Below are positions 1 to 11,290 of a stretch of 64,000 nt of DNA, one piece after another. Under the pieces are notes generated by a model. It was not told the origin of the DNA and did no database searches. It worked only from the letters and a program-made list of their open reading frames with translations. Made by a program: the position numbers and the translations under genes. Numbering within the stretch: position 1 is the stretch's first letter; the number at the start of each line of letters is the position of its first letter. This stretch comes from Hermatobates lingyangjiaoensis (taxonomy: Eukaryota > Arthropoda > Insecta > Hemiptera > Hermatobatidae): the NCBI GenBank assembly GCA_026182355.1, contig JAPFBL010000049.1, positions 3,865,001 to 3,929,000 of the forward strand. The letters run 5' to 3'.

Positions 1-262
1 AAAACGGTCATTGAAGCAAATCCCATGATAGTTCACTTGGATGGCTATAGGAAGGTTGCTTTACTAACCAACTTAATGCTTAATGACAATTTATAAGCAG
101 GCTTACTAGAGTCCAAACCCACATAAAAAGCATCACACAGTCCAGTCGATAGACACAGTATCAGGAAATACAGGAAGTCTTACATTTATCGGGTGGGTAT
201 AATTGTTGGATAGGAAGTGTAGTAGGGATCAGGATTGATTATGTAGTAATTCTGACAGTTAC
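1..262 (-). mobile_element. Penelope-like element remnant (GIY-YIG end)
   Basis: Read on the minus strand, this stretch matches the better-preserved Penelope-like fragment at 53014-53478 in order: an INP-type segment, then CVYRL, then DAFYVG(L), the core of a GIY-YIG endonuclease. At DNA level the shared run is the 'cataaaaagcatcacac' area near 121-140 and its copy near 53138-53155. The reading frame is broken several times, so this is a dead copy. It lies upstream of the first visible AMDHD2 exon, probably within an AMDHD2 intron. Confidence 0.7.
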
Positions 263-897
263 GAGGACCATATATATATATATTATATGTAAGGAAACTG
301 ATAATACTACGAATGAACTCCACATGACTTTTCGACTGTTTTGTATAACCACTTCTCCTCGATTACTACATCTCCCATGTCTGTAGACATATTTTGATGG
401 CTGTGGTCTTCATTTGTATAGAAATATATTGTTTTCTATTTCCTAGGAAAATGTTGAGTCTTTTGATAGAGCAACAATCGAGAAAATTACATGACATAGA
501 AAAACTACTCCAAAACTTTATTTGAAAAGTGTTTGCGGTAATGAACATTTCTGAATTATTTGGTTTTTGAGTTTTTCCATGACGGCTATGAAAACATTAC
601 GGTATTCCACGTCATATGGGGATAAAAATATCGAAGAAATCTTCAATCTGATCCTATTAGACCGTTGCTGTTTATATATTCGTGCGATTTCTGATACAAT
701 CGAATGAATAACAACCCGAAATTGACAAGAATAGTCAGGAAAATTTTCTTAGTAATGTTATTATTACATTAAGTATACAATGCTATATCAATTCTATTTT
801 TTACTTCCTTTGACCATTGGTGTACAGGCACATCAGTTTCATATATTAATCAATATATAATTATATTTGTTCATTAACAGATTAAATTGGTTTGTAG
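263..897. other. AMDHD2 intron tail, AT-rich
   Basis: A short TA run lies at about 271-287. I see no further exon or recognisable element. The preceding AMDHD2 exon, which should encode the ADG(I/T)H segment before the catalytic Asp, is not here and must lie left of the window. The stretch ends in the acceptor TTTGTAG at 891-897. Confidence 0.5.
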
Positions 898-1074
898 GAT
901 TAATAATTGTAACAGATGCAGTGTCACTGTTAGGCTATCCAAATGGCACTCATTCAATCGGAGAGCAAACGATTGAAATAACAGAAGAAAGTGCTCGTTT
1001 ATCAGGATCAAATACTCTAAGTGGTGGTATAATTAGCATGGATCAATGTGTAAAAAAATTCCAAATATTCACAG
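898..1074 (+). CDS. AMDHD2: AMDHD2 penultimate exon, N-acetylglucosamine-6-phosphate deacetylase
   Basis: This exon encodes part of the metal-dependent amidohydrolase that removes the acetyl group from N-acetylglucosamine-6-phosphate in cytosolic amino-sugar catabolism. It reads LIIVTDAVSLLGYPNG, a variable segment, then SGSNTLSGGIISMDQCVKKF. This matches human AMDHD2 LVLVTDAIPALGLGNG and TKTLSGSIAPMDVCVRHF. The Asp in VTDA is the family's catalytic, metal-binding Asp, and the TLSGS/G loop closes the active site. The acceptor is AG at 896-897 (phase 1: two bases complete a Gly codon) and the donor is G|GTATAT at 1075. Phase 1 on both sides joins cleanly to the next exon. An ATG at 867 lies upstream of the acceptor and is not a real start. 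I am confident of the family; the 5' part of the gene lies outside the window. Confidence 0.93.
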
Positions 1075-4072
1075 GTATATAAATTTAATTGCAAGTTAAG
1101 TTTATTTATATATAGATTAATTTATTTAATACTAAAGTATGTGAAAGGAATAATTCATAGAACACATGGACCAGAGAGTTTGAGCTACTGATGGTTTTAT
1201 TAATTATAGTGTCATTCCCGTATTTATTAGATAAAAAACTTATGTTGAAAACTCTAGTATTTTTAACAACCTCTCATGATAAAAATTTCATAATGGTATT
1301 TCTTGTCTAAAATGTTCCTGAAGTTATTTGAATTTTATGTTTTAATAATAAAGTTATTATTAATCCTTTTTATTATAAAATCGCTATCATGTAGTAGATG
1401 TCATTAGCTAACTTCCCACAATATTAAAAAAAAGAAAAAAAAATGGTCTGAGAGTTTTCGCTAAGTGTCATTATAACAAGTAGTGACTGGAAGTTAGTAA
1501 AGTTGAAGTTGATAAACTGACATTCCTGCCCACATTTATTTGTCTCTTTTTACTAGAATGGGAAAGGCTAAGTAATTTGTATTTTTGTCTTGTGATTTAA
1601 AGACGAATGTTGAAAGCGTATTATTAAGAGTAATTAAGAAAAATTGTCAATATTATAGTTCAGACCTTTTTAAATTCAATAAATGATGTATATTGTTTTA
1701 TTTTCCAGTTATTTTAATTATAACTTTTCATTAAGTATGAAGAAAGAATAATATGGTTGATCAGTCAATTTCAGTCCTTTTTCGATGTATCTACCTTTTT
1801 ATTGCTGGGATGGATGTCAAGCTGTACTGAAGTTCCAGCAATAACTTTATTAATAATTATTGTTTTTGTGCAAATTATTTCTAGTTATATATATATTAGT
1901 ATAGTTTACCTACTTTTACATTTTTTTTTTTATATTTAACGTACAGTATTTTTTTTAAACTATTTGCCTTCAAAATGTAAACATAAAGAAGTGAAGAATG
2001 ATACAGTTGATGATTTAGTGCTCTTAGTCTTTTTGGTTTACATTCGGATTGCTGGCATAGATGTCAAGATGCCCTGAAGTTTTAGTAATATTTTCCATAT
2101 AGATTATATGAATTATTTACTTCGTGAAATGCGTTTACTGGTTAAGTAACAATTTCCCTTCGCTGTCTATTTTTTCATTGTTCGTATACATAGATGTCAA
2201 GGTGTATTTAATTGTCAGTGAAATATATTTTGATTTCTTCATGAATCATTAGGTTATTTATATAGCGCTGAATGTTAATGTAATGTCAATTGTTTACTTA
2301 ATATTAGGACACTGCAAAGGACACGTACGGTCACTAACAGGTGGATATGAAAATATAAATAAATGTTAAGTTCAATATTTATTTAAATTTACAAATTTAA
2401 ATAAATAAATGTAAACATTGTTTAAATTTTACTTTCTTTTTCTCTAATGAATATTAATTCAATTTGAAAATGAGTCTTGAAGTCTATTTATGTTTTGTAT
2501 TCGAATTATACTTGCCAGTGGTGTGCAGAGACCTGATGATGCCCGAGGTGGATTATAATTGTATACCCCCAAAATATTGAAGTATAAAGTCTAAAAGTAC
2601 TGTAAATTAAATGAGAATGGAAAATATTTCAAGCCGTTTAATCCTTTTCCCCTAAACTAGTAATGTTTTTATATCAGCTGCAAGAAACTTATTCTCAATG
2701 TCCATTGTCGAATTGTGTTAAAAATGTCATCGAAAAAGTAACAAAGAAAAGAAGAAGTATCCTTTCTAAGAATAGTCAACATATCAACTCATGTTAATAT
2801 CAATGACATTACATTGCCTGTCATTTTCACTTTAGACTTCTACGTGAACTCATTTTACTTTTTTAATTGTCACTGAATTTACTGCATGTAACCGCTAAAA
2901 GTCTTTTTATACAGAGTTGAAATTCTAAAATTTACTTATTATTTCCTTCCCATTGTGGATGCTTTGAAACTCTAGAGGATAAAGATTTTACCTTATAAAA
3001 TTAATAGCTATTTGGCTAAATAGAACCGTAAAGTTTAAGTATCTAAAATAGTGAAATAATTTCTTGTTTGGTTCTTTTGTAAATCGATAATTTTTTGTTG
3101 TTATCACCTTACATCAACTTCCAATTTGTTGTAATATATCAGCTTTTACTTAAACCTCACTATTAATAATAATAATACAAATATTATTATCAATAATACA
3201 AATTTTTTTTTTTACAAGTGAAAAAATACAAATAATATGCCACAAAATTTGGTGGAGATTTAAAAGTAGAGAAATACAGTGTGGTTTCAAGATCTTATTC
3301 GTTTACTGTGATCTTTACTACCTTTAATTCTCTGTACTTTTAATAAATCATTATCTATAATAGTCCCTAACATAAATTCGTCACCGTATAGGTTAAATGT
3401 TAACTTTCTTAATGCCTTATAAATTTTAAAGTAGCAATATAATGTTAACCGTTATTTCAAACTACCATTACACTAATTGAGGTCTCATTCCATAATTTTC
3501 AGGATTTATGAAGATTATTAGAAAAACATATGTGTTTTTAAATTTGTAATAATGAATTTCTAATAATGAATCCATGTATATTTTTCCTTAAGTTTAAAGA
3601 TATATTTAATCATCAAATATATTTTAGCGCAAATGTAGTAAACTTATGGAATTCTCTTTAAAATGAGAGGGGTCAAAACAGCTTTCCGATCCTGGTAAAA
3701 TCTGAATGGTTCAAAACCAAAACAATATTATATTCAAAATTTTAAACATTTAAACAATAAAATTGAAAAAAATACATAGTTATTTCATTTCTGAAATTGT
3801 TATTTTGACTTTACATCCTCTTTGGGGTTGTGCAGAAAGTTTTTTCATCTATCACATGAAAAAAGCTAGAGCTGTTTATAGATTAGAAATCTGAATTGTC
3901 AATAATAGCTGCAAATAGTCTAACACTAAACAACCTTAGACCCTAAATAAAATTGCATTCCAAGCTGATTTGATTCCAAAATACTTGTGTTGCGTTGGTC
4001 CCATCCAGTTTCCTATGAACATCTTAATTGATTCTGAAGGGATTCCTTTAATCATGAATTTGTTTTTTAAAG
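1075..4072 (+). other. AMDHD2 last intron (3.0 kb)
   Basis: AT-rich intron with GT-AG ends. It holds a degenerate local repeat: segments around 1730-1880, 1985-2120 and 2165-2225 share the core 'atagatgtcaag' or 'atggatgtcaag' with similar flanks, as from an old tandem duplication. Near 2518-2575 a run beginning CAGTGG and containing a short C-rich stretch resembles a hAT-type terminus, but I cannot pair it with a second end. No exon is seen. Confidence 0.5.
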
Positions 4073-4254
4073 GTTGCTCTATTGTGGATGCCCTTGAAGC
4101 TGCTTCATTAATTCCTGCAAAAGCATTGGGTATTGATAAAAAGAAAGGTACATTGTCTTTTGGTGCCGATGCTGATTTTGTCGTTTTGAATCATAAGTTG
4201 GATGTAGTATCCACATGGATCGCTGGTAAAGCTGTTTATAGAAGTCATAATTAA
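4073..4254 (+). CDS. AMDHD2: AMDHD2 terminal exon
   Basis: This is the C-terminal 60 codons including the TAA at 4252-4254. It reads [20 protein letters not shown], then [17 protein letters not shown], and ends [10 protein letters not shown]. Human AMDHD2 has CSMESALEAASLHPAQLLGL and [17 protein letters not shown], so identity is high and in order. The [10 protein letters not shown] segment is the usual end of the TIM-barrel and start of the small beta domain in this amidohydrolase family. The acceptor is TTTAAAG at 4066-4072, and phase 1 matches the previous donor. ATG codons from 3970 onward lie in the intron. The product ends a few residues after the human protein's last conserved strand, as expected. 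Confidence 0.95.
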
Positions 4255-4498
4255 TTAACCGTTTAGTGTCATATACCATTTATTAATACCGGATACCATA
4301 GTAGACTTTAACAGGTATATGTTATTTTTATTAAATAATGAATTATGACGTATTAATGAATTGTTTTATAGTCTTTTATTTTTTATGACTTGGTATATTA
4401 GAAGAATATATGTTCAAAAGTTAATTGTTTATTTTTTATATCTATTCCGATTTAGTCTTCGAAATATATGTATACTTACATTGACTGATATGCAGAGG

Positions 4499-4504
4499 AA
4501 TAAA
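4499..4504 (+). terminator. Candidate AMDHD2 polyadenylation signal
   Basis: AATAAA occurs 245 bases after the AMDHD2 stop codon. In such AT-rich DNA the hexamer is common (another is at about 4541-4546), so this is only a position-based guess. Confidence 0.3.
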
Positions 4505-5934
4505 ATCATACAAATCAATATGGTTTAGTTTATCTAAATGAAATAAATGTATGATTATGAATTATTGCTGCTATTTATTACATAAATTAACAAGTACTAA
4601 CTTTGCATTTCAGTAGGTTTAGGTTTATGACAAAAAAGTTATTGTGAAATAGTATCTTGATAATGTTTTTATTCTGACAAAAAAGCCATATTTTTAAAAC
4701 CCTTAACTTTTTGTTATCATCTAATGTTTACAAAGTACATACAACATTAAAATTAAGTTTTTCTCTTGACATAAATCGGTATAGGTCTGCCATGTTGTTT
4801 TAAATAGTTAATTGTTTTGAAGGAAAAAACTGATTTAAAATTACAGTAATACTATTTCTGTTGTAACTTAAAACTTACTAAAATATTATTATTTCAATCT
4901 TTCTTATTGTTTTATCTACTTAATAGAAGAGAATCTAAATTCTTCCATCTAAATTATCTTGTTCATTTTTTTTTAAAAAATATTCTTTAACAATCGCCGT
5001 CATTTGTTCATGTCTATGATTGTAGTTCTTTCTATATGTATTTGCAATGGAGGCATAGAACAACTTTTAATTTGTAATGATTATTTGGGATTGTATTCCA
5101 TTTTCTATCTGTTCTTATGGCATATTATTCTTGACCCAGCAGGTATTATTTTTACTCCTGAGTTTTGTTTATAATTTGAAATAGAATTTCAATGTTTTTA
5201 TTTAAAAATCATTATAATTATTAAAAAATGGTGGGTTGTGTGTATATCAGTAAACATGGTATCTTCTAAAGAAATGGGTTATATTATTTGGTAAGTCCAA
5301 TTTCTAGCACTAAAAAATTAATCTAAAGGAATGGTGAATGTAACTTACATAACTTCTGTATAATTACTGTTCCTATAAGTATAAAGATATATGTATTTTT
5401 TTAAATGGGAATTAAAGTTTACACACTCTTATGTTTATTTTCTACCCTTAAGCACTCAAGGTGTGATGTACTCCATCGATACTTCGTTTAGCTATATCGG
5501 CTAAGCGTAATCTGATCTTTATGTTGAGCTTGTCTGAACTTCATCTGCTGTGATAATCTCATGAACTCTGACCAGAAACGCATATGTAACTAAGAAAAAT
5601 TCTCAAGGAAATTAGTTCCTTACCAGGTAGTTGTGAGAAACGTACCATTCATATACGTAATTCAGAGAGGAGTAGAGGAAAATTCCTTTTATCATTTCGA
5701 TGAATTACTCGGATTTGATTATTTTGAATTAATTACCAAACAGTTAACCAAGTTAATTACATTGATGAAACTTCATACTCATGAAATAACATCATCACTG
5801 TGTTCGGATACCAAAGAGGCACTGGTCAGATGTTATATGGAGATTATTGAAATATTGATACAACTACACATAAGCTAAACACAGTTTGTCTTATTGAAGG
5901 GAATTTACTAGTTCTCGATTGGTGATGCTGTAAA
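4505..5934. other. Convergent intergenic stretch
   Basis: Space between the 3' ends of AMDHD2 (plus) and the CIMAP1-like gene (minus). It is AT-rich up to about 5450. From 5455 to 5880 base composition is more balanced, and an 81-codon reading frame (5633-5878) starts there, but I recognise no protein family and no splice context for it. That block may be an old mobile-element remnant. Confidence 0.4.
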
Positions 5935-6196
5935 TTAAAGATTGTCCAATGGAGTTACATAAGGCTTTAAACAAGCTCGCTTGTAACCAAAAGTGAATTT
6001 AGGTGATGTTGATGGCTTCGATGGAATAGGAGTTAATGGTTTAGCAATCTCGTTTACCTCCTTGGTTTTGTTAATTCTAACAGGATTAACCATCTTGACT
6101 GATGGTAAATGTTCTCTGCTGTACACAGATTTCACCACTGGGTAAGCAGCTGGACCAGGGGATTGTTCGGTAAATCTGGGAAAGTTTCTTGATGCA
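5935..6196 (-). CDS. ODF3/CIMAP1-like terminal exon (STPGR repeats)
   Basis: This is the last exon of a ciliary/sperm microtubule-associated protein of the outer dense fibre 3 (SHIPPO, CIMAP1) family. Joined to the previous exon it reads PAYTFASRNFPRF, then EQSPGPAAYPV, then a lysine- and proline-rich stretch, and ends FTFGYKRACLKPYVTPLDNL followed by TAA (5935-5937). SPGPAAY and PAYTF are the STPGR repeat hallmarks. Mammalian ODF3 ends in a similar VTFGIKHSDYMTPL segment, which fixes both family and C-terminus. The acceptor is TTTTCAG|TGC (AG at 6198-6197), and phase 2 agrees with the previous donor. The family coats axonemal or dense-fibre structures in sperm tails; that role is inferred from homology. 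Which paralogue it is cannot be decided here. Confidence 0.9.
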
Positions 6197-6689
6197 CTGA
6201 AAAATTAGAATAAATTTCAATTGCAGGAGTACATATTTATATAAATACTTCAGTTATTAATTAAGGAAAAGATTACTAGATAAAAGAAAAAACAACAAGG
6301 GCTTTAACTTGTTTCTTCGTAATCACATGTCTTGATCTTTTAGCGTATGAGGAAAAGGTTATATAGATTTTTATACCATTACAGGAATTCTGTTTTTTAA
6401 CCTTCGATAAGAATATCACATCATCCGAACAATACGTATGCAATGAAGCCATCAAATTATATTAATGCAGTGAAGGAATGATTATTAGGAATACAACCGA
6501 CGATTGTGGTCATACTCACATTGCTCTATGAGTCTTCTAAGTTATTGATCACTTTTTATATTTAGTGAACTTAATACAGAACCGATTTTATCGTTACTTT
6601 ATGTTTAAGATTAATTATTGTTATAATGATTGCCAAGAAAAAAGATAACAGGGTGACGAATTTTATCTATAATAATCCTATGAAAGACT

Positions 6690-7240
6690 AAAAATGTAAA
6701 ACATAATTCAAAATTGAAAACATTGGTTGAAGAATAATAATGTAATTATCCTACATCTTAAATTAAAAATTACCTTAAACTACATTTTTTTCTTAGATGT
6801 CCAACGTTTTTCAGAAAAAAATAGGAATATTTTCATGTTTTAAATGGGAAAATTTGTTTTAAATATTCAATGTAGAAGGAGGTCAGGTAGACTATGTAAG
6901 AGATCCACTGGATATTGGAAGAAAAGCCATGTTCTTCTGTAAGAGATTATTTCGTAACACGAAATATACACTTTCGCTTTTCAAAAATGTTATAACTGCT
7001 GTAGTTATACTAATGATATTATATGCATCAGTGGTGTGAAATACAATAATAAGCGTATATATTGATATGTAGATCAATCACTATCTGTACTACCTCCAGG
7101 AATGAAAGACTAATAAACATCTCTCATTTAGACATTTATATTATACCTAAATGGAACATTCTTTATTATATACCCAAGAAGTATGATATTATGTTTACTT
7201 ATAGGAAAGTTGAGTGCAGGCCACTCTAGATTTTTTATGG
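6690..7240 (+). repeat. Dispersed repeat family R1, copy A
   Basis: One of several copies of an unnamed interspersed repeat. Shared landmarks, in order: 'aaaatgtaaaacataattc', a GGAATATTTT block, 'aatgtagaaggaggtcag', 'gccatgttcttctgtaagag', 'atactaatgatattatatgc', and a closing 'gttgagtgcaggcc'. Other copies are at 10975-11290 (minus, deleted inside), 17940-18590 (minus), 50510-51180 (plus), 61200-61620 (plus) and a fragment at 44890-44985 (minus). No coding capacity is seen. It lies in an intron of the CIMAP1-like gene. Confidence 0.8.
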
Positions 7241-7399
7241 TTTGAATTACACGTTTTTGTTTTGAAAAATCTTTGGTTTTCTTTGAAGATGACTTTATAT
7301 GTATACGAGTACTGTAATAAGATGAAAACCTGGGACTAATAGCAATTGTCTTAAATTAGATCCTTGATTGTAATTTCATGAAAATAAACATTCTGAGGA

Positions 7400-8560
7400 C
7401 TTTCTGGAATTTTGAAGATTAACGGGATTAGATTAAGGAAAAGCTGGAAGAAATATATAAAAGTAGTGAGATGATAGCTCTTAAGCGATGAGATAAATCT
7501 TAACCTTACTAAATGGATAGAGTTACTCTCGTAGACAGTTTTTCCGAAAGTTGATTCATTGGAAAATGTAAGGTTATACGCTTTATACCAGACTTTAAAC
7601 AGTAAGGAGTTTTTTACTAAGGAAGTTCAGTAATAATAAGCAATGCTTTAAATGAGAAGAACTCGCCCAGCGTTGACAAGTTGGATCAACAATATGTTAG
7701 TATGTAAAAGGTTGGCCATTACCAATATTAATCGACTGATGGTAAAACTTTGCATCTGAAAGGCCTATCCACAGAATGAGCTTCTTCCCCTAAACTCTGG
7801 TATTTTATAATGGAAAGACTATTAAGTGAATTAACAGAAGTAAACTGTTATTGTCAAGCTTGTGCGAATGATGATTGCTCGTTCGTCACCGATCTCGTTT
7901 TAGAAACTGTAAGTGACCTCATGAACTTTTAGGTAGATGGTGCAGAAGAGTTACATTGCTTATCAGCCCACAAAATACCGAACATATACTTTTTACTAAG
8001 AAAATTCACTATGAAACCGGAAAGACGATCCAAATTGGATATATACGTGTTCCAAATCGAAGGAGATAGCATACAGAGCAAGGAAGCCATGCATGTGGCA
8101 GCTTAGGCATGCTATAGGAAAACGTGGGTGTTAAGTTAAAACCTTTGGTATTGCACTGGTTATTAATAGCAGTGATTAAACAAAGGGTTCTCTATCGCTT
8201 CTTTTTTGGAGTTAGATGGTGAGGAAAGTAAAGTGAAAAACAGTTGACTAGAATTCAACGCTTGGTTTATCTCGCTATAACCGGTGTAACTGGGACTACA
8301 CTTACTCCAGCTCTAGAGTCCACACTGGGGTTTCCAAATCTCTTAGATGTCGTAGTCAATGAATCATTGGTGGCTTATATTAAACATTGTGATTGTGATG
8401 CTTGGAGGTACAAACTTCTTGTGACTTCACTTTATCTTCTCAAGATGTTGTACCGGTAAAAATTTAAGGAACCCAACTTGACACACAAGTAGACTGGGAT
8501 AGTGAGCGGATATGACAAATATAAGGCATACCTAAATAGGTTTAAAATCTTCGGCTACCC
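7400..8560 (+). mobile_element. Jockey/I-type LINE reverse transcriptase fragment
   Basis: A decayed non-LTR reverse transcriptase can be followed across frame breaks. The pieces are a SWINNMLVCK segment (about 7680-7710); LLSELTEVNCYCQACANDD (about 7820-7880), where the catalytic YADD has become CANDD; AIGKTW followed by PLVLHWLLIAVIK (about 8110-8180); and IQRLVYLAITGVTGTTLTPALE (about 8250-8315). The last two match the GKTWGLKPxVVLWLY and VQRLACLAITGAMRTTPTAALE motifs of arthropod- and cnidarian-type Jockey/I LINEs. Stops, frameshifts and the altered active site show that it is dead. It sits in a CIMAP1-like intron, antisense to that gene. Confidence 0.85.
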
Positions 8561-9089
8561 GTTTTACTCCTCCCCTTCAGGAGCCCACCTGATGTAGGGA
8601 TGGTACATCACACTTTAGGATCATATCCTAGTGTTCCCATTTGGATTCGATCAGTGTCCCACTGATTCTTCAGGTTGTGCTAGACTCAGAACTTTGGCCA
8701 TCACCACGGCTACATCAGCTAAACAAGCCACAGTATTTACTCATCGAAATTTATCAGTAGTCTTGACATTGACTCCCTTTAACTTCTTTTTCGCTTTCGC
8801 ACGTATTAAATAACGTATAGCCATTTATATTAGTGTACTTTCGTGTACTGATGTATATTTCAGAAATTTAAACATAATTTATATGTATAATATTTTCATA
8901 ATTTAAATTCGTTTAATAGATTGAATTTCATATTACTTACATTTAACTATTCTAAACATAATTTATGTATTTTCAATAACTCAGTTACAACGCTGTAAGT
9001 ATTGGTATATGAGATGTTCTCTGAATACCATATATTTTATACATACATTTAGTATAAAATAGAGCCTGCTGAAATAAACTTTTTTTTTT
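8561..9089. other. Intronic stretch, no clear content
   Basis: At 8565-8810 a block of mixed composition with a 60-codon frame could be the RNase H or 3' end of the preceding LINE, but I could not match it. Beyond 8810 the sequence is plain AT-rich intron. Confidence 0.4.
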
Positions 9090-9240
9090 AAAAAAAACAG
9101 GCATTATCAAATAAGCTTCAAAAATGAATACAGGGGACCTCCAAACATGTTAAGTCCGTTGAAATCTCGACATTGAGTTGTTTTTATTACTATCTTTTAC
9201 TTAAAGTAAAAATAAAACTATTATGAACTAAATACAACCT
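9090..9240 (+). repeat. Dispersed repeat R2, copy 1
   Basis: A segment centred on 'gacctccaaacatgtta', then TCCGT, then AAATCTCG, followed about 50 bases later by 'ttacttaaagtaaa'. It resembles 19895-20000, where the same landmarks occur in the same order. Divergence is substantial, so this is an old interspersed repeat of unknown class. Confidence 0.5.
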
Positions 9241-9333
9241 TTATTTTTGTGTAGTATAATTTTTACCGCTAGCGTTACTGTGCTTCTGAGATTCTAATAG
9301 AATTAATATTTAAGGAGTATATCATTGACTTAC

Positions 9334-9526
9334 AAAGTATAAGCAGGTGCTGTCTTTGCGAATGGTACATTATTTCCAATATATGCAATAGCAAATCCAT
9401 TTGGTGAAGGTGTCGCAATCGCTTCTCTTGGGGCCCTCCTAACTCCAAAGGTAAAATTTCTTCCCCCGTACATGTATTTATAGCTGTTTTCTGGAGAGTA
9501 ATAGCCAGGACCGGGAACGTAGGCTG
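9334..9526 (-). CDS. ODF3/CIMAP1-like internal exon (STPGR repeats)
   Basis: This exon encodes AYVPGPGYYSPENSYKY, a glycine-rich FTFGVRRAPRE segment, then PSPNGFAIAYIG and KTAPAYTF completed across the next junction. It thus holds two STPGR/SHIPPO-type units (PGPGYY and PSPNGF, with FTFG and PAYTF ends). The donor is TTT|GTAAGTC (GT at 9333-9332). The acceptor region on the minus strand reads TATAGCAG, a tandem NAGNAG site. Cutting after TAG (exon start 9526) or after CAG (exon start 9523) both keep frame and change only one residue. Phase 1 in, phase 2 out, consistent with both neighbours. Same gene as the exons at 5935 and 13410. Confidence 0.9.
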
Positions 9527-9530
9527 CTAT

Positions 9531-10974
9531 AAAAAGGTAGCAAATGTTATATATTCCATTTGATTAAATGAACTAGTAAATTGTAGTTTCATTAACTTTT
9601 AATTATTATTATTTTGTAATGTGAAGCCCGCAGGATGTGGAGTCAGTTGACTCAGCTGTGTTTATACTTTATGGGAAGTGATGTTTTGTCTTATTGTTGA
9701 TGTACATTTAAGGATAAATGTTGTTCTACTCGTATTAGACAATTTTCTTGTATTGCTTTCGGACTGTATATAAAATAAATTTTGCTATTTTCTAATCGGC
9801 ACTACAACTCCAAGAGTGAGATACTAAACCTATAACCAGTTTATTTACTTCGATGGAAACTTTTTCTTGGAAGAAAAAAAAAGTAATTTTTAGTTGACTT
9901 TCTATAATCTAATGTGAAGCTGGCTGAGATAAAATATATTGAAAATGCAGTGAACATGACTCCACTCACTGGATACGAATGGATTCAAAATATACTTCTC
10001 TTTCTATTAATTTTTGGTACTACTACCTGGTGATTTCTCGGGGTAAATTAAAAAACTCGGAAGGTTTTTTTTGTTATATTAAATAAAAATGTTGAAGAAT
10101 TCGAGAATGTATTTTTCTCCTATAATTTAAAAAAAAACTCTGATCTATTGAATTTACAGATTAAGACAACCAGAATATCAGCCAAACTGTTTGTACGTTT
10201 TAAAATATATCTAATTTAAAATCGATTAGTGCGGTAGGCGAAGGAGTTGCCCAACAGTTAGAACAAAGGTTATCTGAATGGAGGAGAAAAATTGTTCCCA
10301 ATATAAAGCTCGCTTTTTACCTTTAGTGGTGTGGAAGAAAATGATAAAATATTTGTCTCATTGAAATCTGGAAATATTGGAAATAGCTAACTCGATGCAT
10401 TGAAGTGATATAGAAAAAGTAATGTTCGCTAAAAAGTTTTTAGTAGATCTGGTAAAACTATTTGTTAGAATTGAACTGGGGCTATCTTCATTCGATTCCC
10501 TTAAAACTCCTGTTCTAAACGAATTTTAAAGGGGAATCTGTAGTGCTAACTTGCACGAAGCTTGTGAAAGAAAGAATGAATCATCTGCGAGTACGTAATA
10601 ATAGTAATGAATGTATTGACATATTGAAGATGATGCTTCTATCCAATATACAATAAATGGTCTACATTACAAGGCTGTGCAGTAAAGCGTACTTCTACGA
10701 CTCTCAAACCTTAAAACAACTGAGAGACAAATTACTTGTTTTTGAACATGTGTAAAAATTTAATCGCAAGGTTTTTCTAGAACGTTTGTTTTAGAAGTTA
10801 ACATTCAATATCATGGGATGTTTAAATTGCAATCAAGATCATAAAACTGTCAACAGTAAAAAAACCATATCTCCAGAGAGGGAGTCTGAACAGAAATAAC
10901 ATCTGATTATTTATGTATTGCTCTATATCTTGGCTTTGTAATTAATTGACCTGTTCTGTTTATTCATTAAATAG
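9531..10974. other. CIMAP1-like intron, left part
   Basis: AT-rich intron. A more balanced block at about 10220-10750 has no recognisable protein or terminal repeats; it may be an unidentified mobile remnant. Nothing else is seen. Confidence 0.4.
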
Positions 10975-11290
10975 ATACTACACTCAACTTTACCATATAG
11001 CTATTCAGTATAATTTATAACTTCTATAACTGGAAGCTTGAAAGTTTTAAAAAAAATATTAGACTAGAATAGAGAAAAAATTGGATATTTATCAACAAAC
11101 ATAACTCTTTCTAGGGGAAAAAATCCATTCCTCACACTTAAATATTACCCAAAGAGACTATGATTCATAAACACAAAATAATTTACAACTGATATAAAGT
11201 TTTGTTCAAGAGTGCAATATATTGCATTTTAGGGTAAAATGCCTTAATATAGATTGATTAGGGCATTTTGTGTGACAAACCATGGAAAGG
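10975..11290 (-). repeat. Dispersed repeat R1, internally deleted copy
   Basis: It begins with 'ctacactcaacttta', the minus-strand form of the R1 end. After a gap it resumes with 'attcataaacacaaaataa', 'gttttgttcaagagtgcaa' and 'gattagggcattttgtgtg', which match the outer part of the copies at 18480-18600 (minus) and 50510-50650 (plus). Confidence 0.6.

Noticed and set aside
5633..5878. 81-codon plus-strand frame between AMDHD2 and the CIMAP1-like gene
   Set aside because: No family recognised, no splice context, and no upstream coding; kept only as part of an unassigned intergenic block.
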